From Paenibacillus spiritus (GTDB taxonomy: Bacteria; Bacillota; Bacilli; Paenibacillales; Paenibacillaceae), in assembly GCF_008710135.1 (NCBI RefSeq), contig NZ_VYKK01000026.1, positions 1 through 64,000 of the forward strand: 64,000 nucleotides of DNA, written 5' to 3'. The position numbers were made by a program, and so were the translations under genes. Positions 1 through 8,492 of the stretch are shown here, one piece after another. Within the stretch, counting starts at the first letter, position 1, and the number at the start of each line of letters is the position of its first letter. The notes beneath the pieces are model-generated. The model saw only the letters and a list, made by a program, of their open reading frames with translations, searched no databases and was not told the DNA's origin.

Positions 1-147
1 TTGAATTCTGGTAAGACAGCGGGACTCCGTTCGACCCGACTTTGGTATTCAGCGGCGCGCTTCCGCTGCTGCTGCTCGTCTTGGCCGGGCTTGCTGCCGG
101 ACTTGAATTCTGGTAAGACAGCGGGACTCCGTTCGACCCGACTTTGG
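1..147. repeat. Two identical 45-bp direct repeats, 102-bp period
   Basis: Bases 1-45 and 103-147 are identical. The period of 102 bp is a multiple of three, so in the minus-strand frame it repeats a 15-residue segment every 34 residues. The first copy starts exactly at the window edge, so more copies may lie outside. Confidence 0.9.
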
Positions 148-334
148 CCGTAGAAGCAGCTGCCGCCGGCTGTGTTTTGGCCGGGGTGCTGGACTTGGCC
201 GGCGAAGGCGTTGTCGCCGCCGGCGTCCGGGCCGAGCTGCCGGAACCGGAGGAGGTTGTGCTTTTGGGTGCAGAGGCTGCGGCTGGCTTGGAGGTGCTGG
301 TTGCCACCGCAGTAGTTCCGATAATTTGGGCCAT
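1..334 (-). CDS. Ala/Ser/Thr/Pro-rich repeat protein, 3' part outside window
   Basis: An open frame of 111 codons starts at ATG 334-332 with an AAGGG-type ribosome site about 9 bases upstream and has no stop before the window edge. The N-terminus (MAQIIGTTAVATSTSKPAAA) leads into a low-complexity A/S/T/P/K linker. The motif KVGSNGVPLSYQNS then occurs twice, 34 codons apart, encoded by identical DNA. I recognise no family. The composition suggests an exported or surface linker protein, but no signal peptide is visible at this start. A second minus-strand frame is also open here, so the frame choice rests on the biased composition and the in-frame 102-base repeat. Confidence 0.45.
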   Translation of the reverse strand, partial: MAQIIGTTAVATSTSKPAAASAPKSTTSSGSGSSARTPAATTPSPAKSSTPAKTQPAAAASTAKVGSNGVPLSYQNSSPAASPAKTSSSSGSAPLNTKVGSNGVPLSYQNS

Positions 335-525
335 CCTTGAAGCTTCCCTTCTTCATGTAATGGAGATACGCTTGCAGGCGATATGCCGCAGAGTTCAAAT
401 CCGTTTGACCTGCGCGGCGCCTGCCCCCTGCCGGAACCTGGTGTATGTGCCGGGGTTGAATGCCCCCGATTCCGGGATTATACCGGAATGAACCGCATCA
501 CCCCCTCTCCGGCGAACCTTGCCCC

Positions 526-1623
526 TTAATCCGCCAGGCCGCTGAAGAGGGCGCGATAAGCATCATGCATCCGGCTCGCGCTGAACAGCGATTTGCGCTG
601 CTGCAGACCGGATAATTCCCGCACCCAAGTCTCTTCGTCCGCCTCCTGAAAGTCTCGAATGGCGTTCTCCATCGAACCCTCCACATAGGGATCGAACTGG
701 AACCGGTAATCTCCGATGATCTCGGCTATTCCGCCCCGGCAGCTGCAAATAACCGGAATTCCGGCATCCATGGCTTCCAGCACGACATAGCCAAACGGTT
801 CATACAGCGAAGGAATAATGAGAGCGTCCAGAGAATTCAGGAAGCTCTGCTTCCGCTCTCCCTGGCACCAGCCCAGAAAGCGGACTTTCCCGGTCAGTTC
901 AGCCGTTTCCCGATACAGGAGGATTTCGCTCAAATGCTGCGGATCTTCCCGGCCGGAAGCAATGCGCAATTCCCCATCGACACGCCGGAAAGCCTTGACG
1001 CACTCGAGCAGCCCTTTGCGATAATCCATCCTTCCCAGGAATCCGAATATCCGGCGTTCGCTGCGGAACGGCGGAAGACACACATCCGGTTGACGGAACT
1101 TCATCCCGTTGGGGATAACCGCAATTTTGGCCGCCCAGCCCGGATACAGTGCAGCAAGCTTGATCCGTTCGGCTTCACTGATGCACACGATTGCGCTGGC
1201 ATACGAACAACACTGTTCGAACCGGAACTTCACCTCCATGTTCTCGCCGAACGGAGTTGCCGCGTTGAACGGTTCAACCGTCGGGACGGAATGCACAACA
1301 TAGATCAGCCTTCTTCCCCGCAGAATGGTGGGGTCCAGCACCTCCGACAGCCCGTAGAAATGCAGCACCGCCATGTCAAAAGAAAGCTCTCCCACCCGAT
1401 GCAGCTCATCCTGTCTGACCGCTGCAATATCCCGGTCTCCCGGGTACAGCTCCGCCCTCAAATCCGGCAGAGCCTGAGGATCATAAATATGTATAAATCC
1501 GGTGTCGGCCTCGTGGCCCGCGTACATCTCGTTCATGTAAGAAGCGATGCCGCCTATAATATAGCCGCCGATCTCATTCGTCAGATGGACAGCCCGGTAA
1601 TGCTCCGCATATCGGAAGGTCAT
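526..1623 (-). CDS. GT4-family (GT-B fold) glycosyltransferase
   Basis: About 365 residues. It transfers a sugar from a nucleotide-sugar donor to an unknown acceptor, probably a cell-surface glycan or a small molecule, in the cytoplasm. The C-terminal half carries the donor-binding signature of retaining GT-B enzymes, EPFGYVVLEAMDAGIPVICS at about residue 275, preceded by GFLGRMDYRKGL and a PNG motif (IAVIPNGMKF) at the domain junction. No membrane segment is present. A GTG three bases upstream is possible, but ATG at 1623 overlaps the stop of the upstream small gene (TGATG), which points to translational coupling. The acceptor cannot be told from sequence. Confidence 0.85.
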   Translation of the reverse strand: MTFRYAEHYRAVHLTNEIGGYIIGGIASYMNEMYAGHEADTGFIHIYDPQALPDLRAELYPGDRDIAAVRQDELHRVGELSFDMAVLHFYGLSEVLDPTILRGRRLIYVVHSVPTVEPFNAATPFGENMEVKFRFEQCCSYASAIVCISEAERIKLAALYPGWAAKIAVIPNGMKFRQPDVCLPPFRSERRIFGFLGRMDYRKGLLECVKAFRRVDGELRIASGREDPQHLSEILLYRETAELTGKVRFLGWCQGERKQSFLNSLDALIIPSLYEPFGYVVLEAMDAGIPVICSCRGGIAEIIGDYRFQFDPYVEGSMENAIRDFQEADEETWVRELSGLQQRKSLFSASRMHDAYRALFSGLAD

Positions 1624-1865
1624 CACAGATCCGCCACCGTCCCCAGTACGACCTCATACTTGCGGATCAGATACTCCTGTTCCGGCGTCTCGGCGGCAAG
1701 CCAGACCGCCGGCAGTTTCTCCAGATCCGGGTCGTCGAATTTACGCCGCCAATCCAGCACCGCATAGCCTTTGAACCGGGACGAAAGCCGAATGGGGCCC
1801 GTAAATACGAGCGTCTCTCCGTTCAACCTTACCGTCTCCGGAAGTTCAATCCAATCCTCTTCCAT
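1623..1865 (-). CDS. Small hypothetical protein coupled to glycosyltransferase
   Basis: This 80-residue soluble protein starts MEEDWIELPETVRLNG. An upstream ATG at 1961 in the same frame would add 32 residues, but a GGGGGG ribosome site lies 7 bases before the ATG at 1865, so I use the shorter form. Its stop overlaps the glycosyltransferase start by one base. It is acidic, with a likely beta-rich first half, and I recognise no domain. Co-transcription suggests a helper role for the glycosyltransferase. Confidence 0.6.
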   Translation of the reverse strand: MEEDWIELPETVRLNGETLVFTGPIRLSSRFKGYAVLDWRRKFDDPDLEKLPAVWLAAETPEQEYLIRKYEVVLGTVADL

Positions 1866-2145
1866 TTGCAGTCCCCCCGATATGAGCCTCTTTTGCCGTT
1901 TAGAAAGCGGCCTCGCTGTGCAAACGCTTGCTTTGTTGTCCAAAAATTTAAGCGTTTTCATAAATCCGCCTTGCTCTATTATCGGGATTTAATGACAATT
2001 GTTTAGCTTATTTACATCCTGCCTAAAAAAAACCCGGGCCCGCCGCAGCGGCCCCGAGTCCTTCCCTGTTTGGCGCAGGGCGGCACCGCCGCCAAATCGC
2101 CATATTTTTGCAGCCATCCCGGAAGAAATGCTTAGGAGGATTCGC

Positions 2146-2178
2146 TATAATTAAACTTAGCGGTGTGACTTATGTCAC
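2146..2178 (+). promoter_or_regulatory. TATAAT box and GTGAC-N4-GTCAC dyad
   Basis: A perfect TATAAT lies at 2146-2151 with no good -35 element. A perfect 5-4-5 dyad (GTGAC TTAT GTCAC) follows at 2165-2178, just after the expected transcription start of the small membrane protein gene. The position suits a repressor site. The binding protein is unknown. Confidence 0.4.
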
Positions 2179-2213
2179 TCCTCCATCCTCTTAAGAAACG
2201 GAGAGAAGCCTGT

Positions 2214-2414
2214 ATGACCCTTTTGGACACATCCGATGTTACGTCCCCGCTGTTCATTACTGTATTGCTGTTCCTTCTGGTCCTGGTTCCGCTGGTCAGT
2301 CTCGGCATTCTCCGTCTGGTTCAGTCCCGTCGCCGTTCCGCCCTTGCGCTTATCGGAAGCAGCGTGCTGATTGGCATGCTGTTCCTCGGCATCACTTCCC
2401 TGATGTTTCAATGA
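2214..2414 (+). CDS. Small two-helix membrane protein
   Basis: 66 residues. The ATG at 2214 has GGAGAG about 8 bases upstream, which is better than the in-frame ATG at 2172. Two hydrophobic helices (about residues 13-34 and 41-64) are separated by a short basic loop (QSRRRS), so a hairpin in the membrane with the loop in the cytoplasm is expected. I recognise no family. It is the only plus-strand gene in the first 12 kb and has its own promoter-like TATAAT. Confidence 0.6.
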   Translation: MTLLDTSDVTSPLFITVLLFLLVLVPLVSLGILRLVQSRRRSALALIGSSVLIGMLFLGITSLMFQ

Positions 2415-2429
2415 AGCTTCCGCTCCCTC

Positions 2430-3716
2430 TTAGGCGGTCCGCTTCGCGGTCAACGTGTTGAGCCTCTCGGAGAGAAGCAGCATCATTCCCGCCAGCAGCA
2501 GCAGATAGAACGGCAGAATATGAAGGCTGAAGAGCGAAGCGCCCCACCCGAGCAGCGGCGGCATCAGCGTGCTTCCCATGTACGCCGTCGCCATCTGATA
2601 GCCCATAAGGGTCTGGGCCGCATTCTGGCCGAAGCGCACCGGCGTCTCATGCAGCATGCACGGGAAGATTGGCGCGAGGCCCAATCCCACGATCAGGAAC
2701 CCGGCTGTCGTGAATCCGACGGGCAGCGGCAGACACAGCAGCAGCGCTCCGGCGGCCGCCACAATCTGCCCGGCACGGATCATCGCCAGATTGCCGGCGC
2801 GGAAGGTAAGGAATCCGGCAAGAAAACGGCCCAGCGTAATGCCTCCGTAGTACAGCGATACCCAGCGTGCGGCATCGTCGGCGGAGAGTCCTTTGATTCC
2901 GGCGAGGTAGCTGCTTCCCCAGAGTCCAAGCGTCGCCTCTATCCCGCAGTACAGCAGAAACGACAGCAGGGCGAACTTCACGCCCCGAATCCGAAGCGGA
3001 CGAACCGGAGCAGACGCCTCACGCGTCATCTCCGCAGCGAGCAGAGCATCGGCTTCCGCTGCACCCGCCGCAGCTCCGGACAACGGCTCATTCTTCCTGT
3101 GCTCACCCTCTGCACCCGATCCTTCGTTCACACGCTCTGTGCGGGCTTTCTCCTGCGCATGCTTCTGATCCATCCGTCCCCACAGCGGCAGCGACACCGC
3201 CAGCAGAACCACCAGTGCGAACTGCATCCCCGAGATCGTGAAATACCCGTGTCTCCATGCGCCGTCTCTTGAGATAAAAGCCGACATGATAATCGGGCCG
3301 ATGGTGGCGCCCACGCCCCAGAAGCAGTGCAGCCAGCTCATGTGATGGGCTTTGTAATGGGCGGCCACATAGTGGTTCAGCGCCGCATCGACTGAACCTG
3401 CGCCCAGACCGAGCGGAATGGCGAACAGATACAGCCAGCCGATCGAAGGCGTGAGCGCGAAGCCGAGCAGAGCCGCTGCGGTCATCAGACAGCTCAGCAG
3501 CGTCACCCTGCCCGTTCCCAGCCGCTTGACGACATAGCCGCTCGCCAGGCTGGATACAATGGTGCCCGCCGCAATCGTCATGTAGAGCCAGCCCGCTCCG
3601 TCCAGCGAAGCGCCGAACTCTCCGCGCATCACCGGCCAAGCTGCGCCAAGAAGCGAATCCGGCAGCCCCAGACTGATGAACGCCAAATAAATCATAATCA
3701 GAAAAAACAAAGCCAT
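2430..3716 (-). CDS. MFS transporter, probably sugar or related solute
   Basis: 428 residues with twelve predicted helices and a long hydrophilic central loop (about residues 190-240, rich in E, K and A). The stretch DAALNHYVAAHYKAHHMSWL and the GLPDSLLGAAWP motif in the first helix resemble the FucP-like and related MFS groups found beside ROK regulators. I chose ATG 3716 because GGGGAGGG precedes it. A GTG at 3749 would add 11 residues with a weaker site. The ROK gene ends 35 bases upstream, so the two form an operon and the regulator's ligand is probably the transported solute. Confidence 0.8.
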   Translation of the reverse strand: MALFFLIMIYLAFISLGLPDSLLGAAWPVMRGEFGASLDGAGWLYMTIAAGTIVSSLASGYVVKRLGTGRVTLLSCLMTAAALLGFALTPSIGWLYLFAIPLGLGAGSVDAALNHYVAAHYKAHHMSWLHCFWGVGATIGPIIMSAFISRDGAWRHGYFTISGMQFALVVLLAVSLPLWGRMDQKHAQEKARTERVNEGSGAEGEHRKNEPLSGAAAGAAEADALLAAEMTREASAPVRPLRIRGVKFALLSFLLYCGIEATLGLWGSSYLAGIKGLSADDAARWVSLYYGGITLGRFLAGFLTFRAGNLAMIRAGQIVAAAGALLLCLPLPVGFTTAGFLIVGLGLAPIFPCMLHETPVRFGQNAAQTLMGYQMATAYMGSTLMPPLLGWGASLFSLHILPFYLLLLAGMMLLLSERLNTLTAKRTA

Positions 3717-3750
3717 TCCTGCATTCCCTCCCCTGAATAACTCCCGCACT

Positions 3751-4794
3751 CTAGGCTTCCAGCAGCAGCTCCAGACCCAGACGGTACAACCCGGTCAAAT
3801 AATCGTTCTCCCAATCGCTCCTCACCAGCCCGGGCAAATGCCCGACCGGAACCCAGCGGGCGCTTGCTTCAGCAATACGTTCCAACAGACCCGGACTTGC
3901 CTCTTCCCCGTGAAAAATAATCCGGCTCGGGTTCAGAATCGCGGTCAGCGCCGCGACGAGCCGGCTGAGGGCTTCAGCCCCTTCTTCCTCGCGCCCCGCC
4001 CGGCCGGCTCCCGACAGCGCTGCGTCTTCCTGGGCTTCCTCCAGCGCCTGGCCGAAATTCAGGTCTCCGCCAAGCGGCACGAATGCGATTTCTCCGGCAA
4101 AAAAACTCCGGCCGCGCACCACCTGGCCGCCGATCAGAATCCCGGCGCCAGGCCCGTTGCTCCCCCGGTACACATAGACCAGCGACTCGGGCTCCGGCAC
4201 GTTCTCCCGGTGCGCATAGCCCAGAACCGCGGCGTTCATATCATTCTCGATCACCGTAGCAATGCCGAACCGCTCTTCGCAGCGGGCGCGCAGATCCAGA
4301 CCGGCGAACCGGTCATAGCCCGGAATAAAGATCAGCCGGCCCTGATCGACCGAACCGGGGACGCCGACGGCAATCCCGCGGACGCGCGGGAAGCGGGCCA
4401 GAAGCGGCTCTATAATCCGATAGAGTCCTTCCTCGCCCTCTTCCAGCACAGAAGGAAAGCGGCCGGCCTCTTTCTGTACTCCCTGCCCGTCAAAGACGGC
4501 ATAGACGGTCTCCCTGCGTTCCAGGAACAGGCTCAGGCAGAGCGCGTATTCCGGATCATACGCATAACGGGCCGCCGGTCTTCCCCCGCCCGACTCATCC
4601 CGGCCCGCCGGCCGGATCTCCCCCTCCCGTTCCATTCCGGCCAGGAATTTGCCGACCGTCGGGAAGCTCAGTCCCAGCTTGCGGCTGAGCTCCGCCCGGG
4701 TCGAGCTGCCGGTATGCAGCAGCTCCCGGCGAATGCCGCGCAGAATATGAGCCCGGACTGCCTTGGGATCGGTGGGAGGTGTAGGCTCAGGCAT
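3751..4794 (-). CDS. ROK-family transcriptional regulator without the zinc motif
   Basis: 347 residues. An N-terminal winged helix (about 15-75, with RAELSRKLGLSFPTVGKFLAGM as recognition region) is followed by a ROK sugar-kinase-like domain. The domain keeps GIAVGVPGSVD and ENDMNAA, the latter containing the sugar-binding Asn-Asp pair. The Cys-rich zinc motif (CxCGxxGCxE) normal for ROK proteins is absent: after FAGEIAFVPLGG the chain runs into an acidic, cysteine-free segment. The DGTK-type ATP motif is also degraded. It is therefore a repressor rather than a kinase, and probably controls the downstream MFS gene and itself. Confidence 0.8.
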   Translation of the reverse strand: MPEPTPPTDPKAVRAHILRGIRRELLHTGSSTRAELSRKLGLSFPTVGKFLAGMEREGEIRPAGRDESGGGRPAARYAYDPEYALCLSLFLERRETVYAVFDGQGVQKEAGRFPSVLEEGEEGLYRIIEPLLARFPRVRGIAVGVPGSVDQGRLIFIPGYDRFAGLDLRARCEERFGIATVIENDMNAAVLGYAHRENVPEPESLVYVYRGSNGPGAGILIGGQVVRGRSFFAGEIAFVPLGGDLNFGQALEEAQEDAALSGAGRAGREEEGAEALSRLVAALTAILNPSRIIFHGEEASPGLLERIAEASARWVPVGHLPGLVRSDWENDYLTGLYRLGLELLLEA

Positions 4795-4819
4795 AAGACT
4801 TGCCTCCTCGCATCACTTA

Positions 4820-4833
4820 TTAAATACCTTTAA
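4820..4833. promoter_or_regulatory. TTAAA-N4-TTTAA dyad upstream of ROK gene
   Basis: A perfect 5-4-5 inverted repeat lies 26-39 bases upstream of the ROK start codon in an otherwise GC-rich stretch. Autoregulation by the ROK protein is a reasonable guess. AT-rich dyads also occur by chance. Confidence 0.3.
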
Positions 4834-4910
4834 AAAGTCGCCACGGCGATCTTAGCATACCTTGGCCCAGGGTTCAACCGTTTCCTTGGCCCGGGCGCCG
4901 GGAACATGCC

Positions 4911-4937
4911 AAAAAACCCCCGGAAGACATCCGGGGG
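4911..4937 (-). terminator. Rho-independent terminator of glutaredoxin gene
   Basis: A perfect 7-bp GC stem (4917-4923 with 4931-4937) and a 7-base loop are followed on the minus strand by six T. It lies 26 bases after the stop codon. Confidence 0.9.
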
Positions 4938-4962
4938 CACCGTTCAGAAGCTGCTCATCCGA

Positions 4963-5199
4963 TTAGCGGCGAGCGGCCAGCGCTTTATTAAATTGAGTCT
5001 TGTTCATTCCGACGATCCGGGTATCGCCGATCAGCGTGACCGGTACGGCCCGCATTCCCATATCCCAGACCTGCTGGGCGAAGTCGTCGTTCTGTTCGAT
5101 ATTGCGTTCCTCGTAAGCGACGCCCTTGTCGTCCAGAAAGCTCTTGATCCGGCGGCAGTGCGGGCAATTCGTTGAGGTGTAGACAATAACGCGATCCAT
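4963..5199 (-). CDS. Glutaredoxin / NrdH-like thiol-disulfide protein
   Basis: 78 residues, thioredoxin fold. The redox motif CPHC is at about 12-15, the cis-proline is in RAVPVTLIGD, and the C-terminal G(M)NK..F is typical of small glutaredoxins. The size and the unusual CPHC fit bacterial glutaredoxin-like YruB/NrdH types, which are reduced by thioredoxin reductase. That fits the trxB gene 147 bases upstream on the same strand. The start at 5199 has GGAGGGAAGGG upstream. An ATG at 5223 would add 8 residues. Confidence 0.85.
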   Translation of the reverse strand: MDRVIVYTSTNCPHCRRIKSFLDDKGVAYEERNIEQNDDFAQQVWDMGMRAVPVTLIGDTRIVGMNKTQFNKALAARR

Positions 5200-5345
5200 G
5201 GCACCCTTCCCTCCCAATCGCAATCATCCTTGGGCCATTTCCGGCATCAGACTGCCCTTCCATTATAACCCGACTTAAGCGTCCGGGCAAAAGTCCGGAT
5301 CGAATTGGGAGCGGGAAGCCATGCCTCCCGCCTCTTGCCGGCAAG

Positions 5346-6290
5346 TCAGGCTTGCAGGACCGCGCTGTGTTCCAGGCTCTCGATATACTTCTCCGCATCC
5401 AGCGCCGCCGTGCAGCCGCTGCCTGCTGCCGTAACCGCCTGCCGGTAGCGCGTATCCTGTACGTCGCCGCAGGCAAATACACCCGGAATATTCGTCTCGG
5501 AAGTTCCCGGAATGGTTGCAATGTAGCCGCCGGCGTCCAGGGTGACCTGACCGCCGAGGAAAGCCGTGTTCGGCTGATGCCCGATCGCCACGAACACGCC
5601 GCTGGCCGGAAGAATCCGCTCTTCGCCCGAATCGTTGCTGCGCACGCGCAGGCCGGTTACGCCGGCTTCGCCGGACAGCACCTCAAGCGGAGTCATATTG
5701 AGCGCCCAGTCGATTTTGGCATTGGCCCGGGCCCGATCCTGCATGATCTTGGAGGCCCGCAGTTCGCCCCGGCGGTGAACCAGCGTTACCCGGGATGCAA
5801 AACGGGTCAGGAAGCTGGCTTCCTCCAGTGCGGAATCCCCCCCGCCGACCACAAGAATCTCTTTGTTCCGGAAGAAGAAGCCGTCGCAGGTGGCGCAGGT
5901 GCTGACGCCCCGTCCGATGTTCTCCTGCTCTCCGGGAATGCCGAGATACTTGGCGGTGGCACCGGTCGAAATAATCAGCGTATCGGTTGTCAGTTCACCG
6001 AGACCCTCCATATTCAGCTTGAACGGACGCTCCCCGAGTTCGACGCTGTTGACCCAGCCGCTGCGGAATTCCGCGCCGAAGCGCTCCGCCTGGCTGCGCA
6101 TGCGGTCCATCAGCTCGGGTCCCATAATCCCTTCAGGGAAGCCCGGGAAATTCTCGACTTCCGTCGTCGTGGTTAATTGCCCGCCAGGCTGCGGTCCCTC
6201 CAGAACGAGCGGATTCAGGTTGGCGCGGGCCAGATAAATGGCGGCGGTCAATCCCGCGGGTCCGGTTCCTATAATAATGGCTTTATACAT
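5346..6290 (-). CDS. trxB: Thioredoxin reductase
   Basis: 314 residues, the usual length. This is the NADPH-dependent flavoenzyme that reduces thioredoxin. It has the FAD-binding GTGPAGLTAA motif at 9-18, active-site CATC at 132-135, NADPH-binding VVGGGDSALEEA near 153 and the C-terminal FAD motif GVFACGDVQD. The start has a good ribosome site. A strong promoter (6354-6382) and a PerR-like box (6329-6343) lie just upstream, so peroxide control is likely. The glutaredoxin-like gene follows on the same strand. Confidence 0.97.
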   Translation of the reverse strand: MYKAIIIGTGPAGLTAAIYLARANLNPLVLEGPQPGGQLTTTTEVENFPGFPEGIMGPELMDRMRSQAERFGAEFRSGWVNSVELGERPFKLNMEGLGELTTDTLIISTGATAKYLGIPGEQENIGRGVSTCATCDGFFFRNKEILVVGGGDSALEEASFLTRFASRVTLVHRRGELRASKIMQDRARANAKIDWALNMTPLEVLSGEAGVTGLRVRSNDSGEERILPASGVFVAIGHQPNTAFLGGQVTLDAGGYIATIPGTSETNIPGVFACGDVQDTRYRQAVTAAGSGCTAALDAEKYIESLEHSAVLQA

Positions 6291-6328
6291 GGGGTGTCCT
6301 CCTCAGGATGCGGTATCGGCCGTCTTAA

Positions 6329-6343
6329 TTATAATTATTACAA
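6329..6343. promoter_or_regulatory. PerR-type box at trxB promoter
   Basis: TTATAATTATTACAA differs at one position from the Bacillus PerR consensus TTATAATNATTATAA. It lies about +4 to +18 relative to the start predicted from the trxB promoter, a good place for repression. Confidence 0.6.
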
Positions 6344-6353
6344 TGTACGTTTC

Positions 6354-6382
6354 ATTATGAAAACAATTGATTCATCTGTCAA
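6354..6382 (-). promoter_or_regulatory. SigA-type promoter of trxB
   Basis: On the minus strand TTGACA (6377-6382), a 17-base spacer and CATAAT (6354-6359). It is 64 bases upstream of the trxB ATG. Confidence 0.65.
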
Positions 6383-6426
6383 TAGGATTGTTATACAGTG
6401 AGTTGCTCACAATCTAATTTACACAT

Positions 6427-6460
6427 AAAAACCGCCGCCCGTATCAAACGGACAGCGGCT
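6427..6460 (-). terminator. Terminator of metal ATPase gene
   Basis: An imperfect stem of about 11 bp with a TTGAT loop is followed on the minus strand by TTTTT. It lies 11 bases after the ATPase stop codon. Confidence 0.7.
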
Positions 6461-6470
6461 CATACCGGTT

Positions 6471-8471
6471 CTAGCGCAGCAGACGCAGGCCATTCAGGAT
6501 GACCAAAATCGTGCTGCCTTCATGGCCGATCACACCGAACGGAAGAGCGATCCCGAGCGCAAAGTTGCTGGCGATGAGCGACAGGATCACCGCCACCGCG
6601 AATCCCATGTTCTGCTTGACGATTCGCCGCGTGCGCCGGGCCAGCCCGATTGTCGCTGCAATCTCCTCGATGCTGTCGTTCATCAGCACGACGTCCGCCA
6701 CTTCCAGCGCCGCCCCGCTTCCTTTCATCCCCATTCCGACGCCGACCGTGGCGGCTGCAAGCGCCGGCGCATCGTTGACGCCGTCGCCGACCATGACGAC
6801 ATGCCCGTGCCGCCGGCGCAGCTCGGAGATGCGGGCCACCTTGTCTTCCGGAAGCAGGTCCGCATAGCAGTAATCGACTCCGGTCGTTCCGGCAATCTTC
6901 TCCGCCGTCCGCGCCCGGTCGCCGGTCAGCATGGCCACCTGAACGCCCATTCGGCGCAGCTTCTGAACCGCTTCGGCCGCCTGCGGCCGGATGCGGTCCT
7001 GAAGGGCGAACAGTCCCGCCACCCGGTCCTCCGCGAGTACGGCGCAGACCGTCTTGCCTTCGTCTTCCCAGCGGGTCCGAAGCTCTCTCCAGCCAGCCAG
7101 CTCTTCGGCGGTGTTGGCCTCAAGGACCCGGCGGGCAATGGCCGCCGTCTCCTCCCTTCCGGCTTCCTCGTCCAGCACATTGCTTTTGCCCACCCGCCAA
7201 GTTCTTCCCCGGAAGCGGCCCTCGATGCCCCAGCCGGTCAGCGAACGGCTCTCTTCCGCCGCACCCGGCTCAATGCCCCGCTCGCTCGCATACCGTACCA
7301 CCGCTTCCGCCAGCGGATGCCGGGACAGATGCTCGACCGAAGCGCAGGCCGCCAGCAGCTCGTCTGGATCGACTCCTTCTGCGGCTGTAAAGTCGGTGAC
7401 CCCCGGCATGCCTTCCGTCAAGGTGCCGGTCTTATCAAAAGCTACGACGGCAGTCTGCGCCAGGTTCTCCAGATGAACCCCGCCTTTGAAGAGAATCCCG
7501 CGGCGGGCGCTTTTGGAGATGGCGGACAGCATCGCCGGCATAATCGACGAGACCAGCGCGCACGGCGAAGCAACCACTAGGAACACCATCGCCTTGTAGA
7601 ACGTGCTGCTCCAGCTCCAGTCCAGCACGAGCGGCGGCAGCGCGATCAGCAGCGCCGTTGATCCGACGACAAGGCGGGCGTAGACCGCCTCGAACTTTTT
7701 GATGAACCGCTGCGATTCGGGAACTTCCGTCTCCGCCTCTTCCACCAGCTTCACAATCCGGGCGAACAGGCTGTTCTCCGGCGACTGCGTGACTTCGACA
7801 TAGAGCGGGCCTTCGCCGTTGACCGTGCCGGTGTACACTTCGCTGCCGACCGTTTTGTCCACCGGAACCGATTCGCCGGTAATGGAGGCCTGATCGACCG
7901 CCGATTGCCCGCGCACCACAACCCCGTCCGCCGGAATCAGCTCGCCGGGCCGAACCATGACGAGATCGCCGATCCGCAGATCATCGAGCGCCACCTCGCT
8001 CATGACGCCGTTCTGCATGACCACCGCCGTCGCCGGCTTGAGCGCCAGCAGGGCCGAGATGTCCTTCGTGCTGCGCTCCATTGTGTAGCTCTCCAGTGCG
8101 CCGCTCAGGGCAAAAATAAAGATCAGCATCGCCCCTTCGTTCCAGTAGCCGATGGAAGCCGCGCCGAGCGCGGCGGCAATCATCAGCAGATTGACGTCAA
8201 GATCGCGCTCGCAGACGAGCGTCTGCACGCCCTCTCTCGCCTTGATCCAGCCGCCGATGGCATAGGCCGCCACATACAGCGCAATGGAGAGCGGCTGAGA
8301 CCAGCTGGCCGCCGCCCAGGCCGCGAGCATCAGCAGCCCGCTGCCCAGCGCCGCCTGCATCTCCCCGTTTCGGATCATCGCCCGGAAGTCGAAGCGCCGC
8401 CCTTTCGGAGCGCGCGGCTTCTGCGCGCCTTCCCGGTACGCCTGCGGCAGTGATTTGGTCGTTGCTTGCAT
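6471..8471 (-). CDS. P1B-4-type heavy-metal-transporting ATPase (PfeT/FrvA-like)
   Basis: 666 residues. This membrane pump exports a divalent metal, and Fe(II) is the best guess. It has the phosphatase motif TGES (about 198), the membrane motif SPC (about 302-304), the phosphorylated Asp in DKTGTLTEG (346), MLTGD and GDGVNDAPAL. The last helix holds HEGST (about 650-654). SPC plus HEG(G/S)T defines the P1B-4 group, whose Bacillus PfeT (ZosA) and Listeria FrvA export ferrous iron under PerR/Fur control. There is no N-terminal heavy-metal-binding domain. The start 8471 follows GAGGTG. Two Fur-like boxes lie upstream. Cobalt or zinc cannot be excluded. Confidence 0.9.
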   Translation of the reverse strand: MQATTKSLPQAYREGAQKPRAPKGRRFDFRAMIRNGEMQAALGSGLLMLAAWAAASWSQPLSIALYVAAYAIGGWIKAREGVQTLVCERDLDVNLLMIAAALGAASIGYWNEGAMLIFIFALSGALESYTMERSTKDISALLALKPATAVVMQNGVMSEVALDDLRIGDLVMVRPGELIPADGVVVRGQSAVDQASITGESVPVDKTVGSEVYTGTVNGEGPLYVEVTQSPENSLFARIVKLVEEAETEVPESQRFIKKFEAVYARLVVGSTALLIALPPLVLDWSWSSTFYKAMVFLVVASPCALVSSIMPAMLSAISKSARRGILFKGGVHLENLAQTAVVAFDKTGTLTEGMPGVTDFTAAEGVDPDELLAACASVEHLSRHPLAEAVVRYASERGIEPGAAEESRSLTGWGIEGRFRGRTWRVGKSNVLDEEAGREETAAIARRVLEANTAEELAGWRELRTRWEDEGKTVCAVLAEDRVAGLFALQDRIRPQAAEAVQKLRRMGVQVAMLTGDRARTAEKIAGTTGVDYCYADLLPEDKVARISELRRRHGHVVMVGDGVNDAPALAAATVGVGMGMKGSGAALEVADVVLMNDSIEEIAATIGLARRTRRIVKQNMGFAVAVILSLIASNFALGIALPFGVIGHEGSTILVILNGLRLLR

Positions 8472-8492
8472 CGTGAACACCTCATTTTAAAA

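Noticed and set aside
2023..2062. GC-rich hairpin with eight T on the minus strand
   Set aside because: It looks like a terminator but the stem has bulges and no minus-strand gene lies directly upstream (the small membrane protein is on the plus strand), so I did not annotate it.
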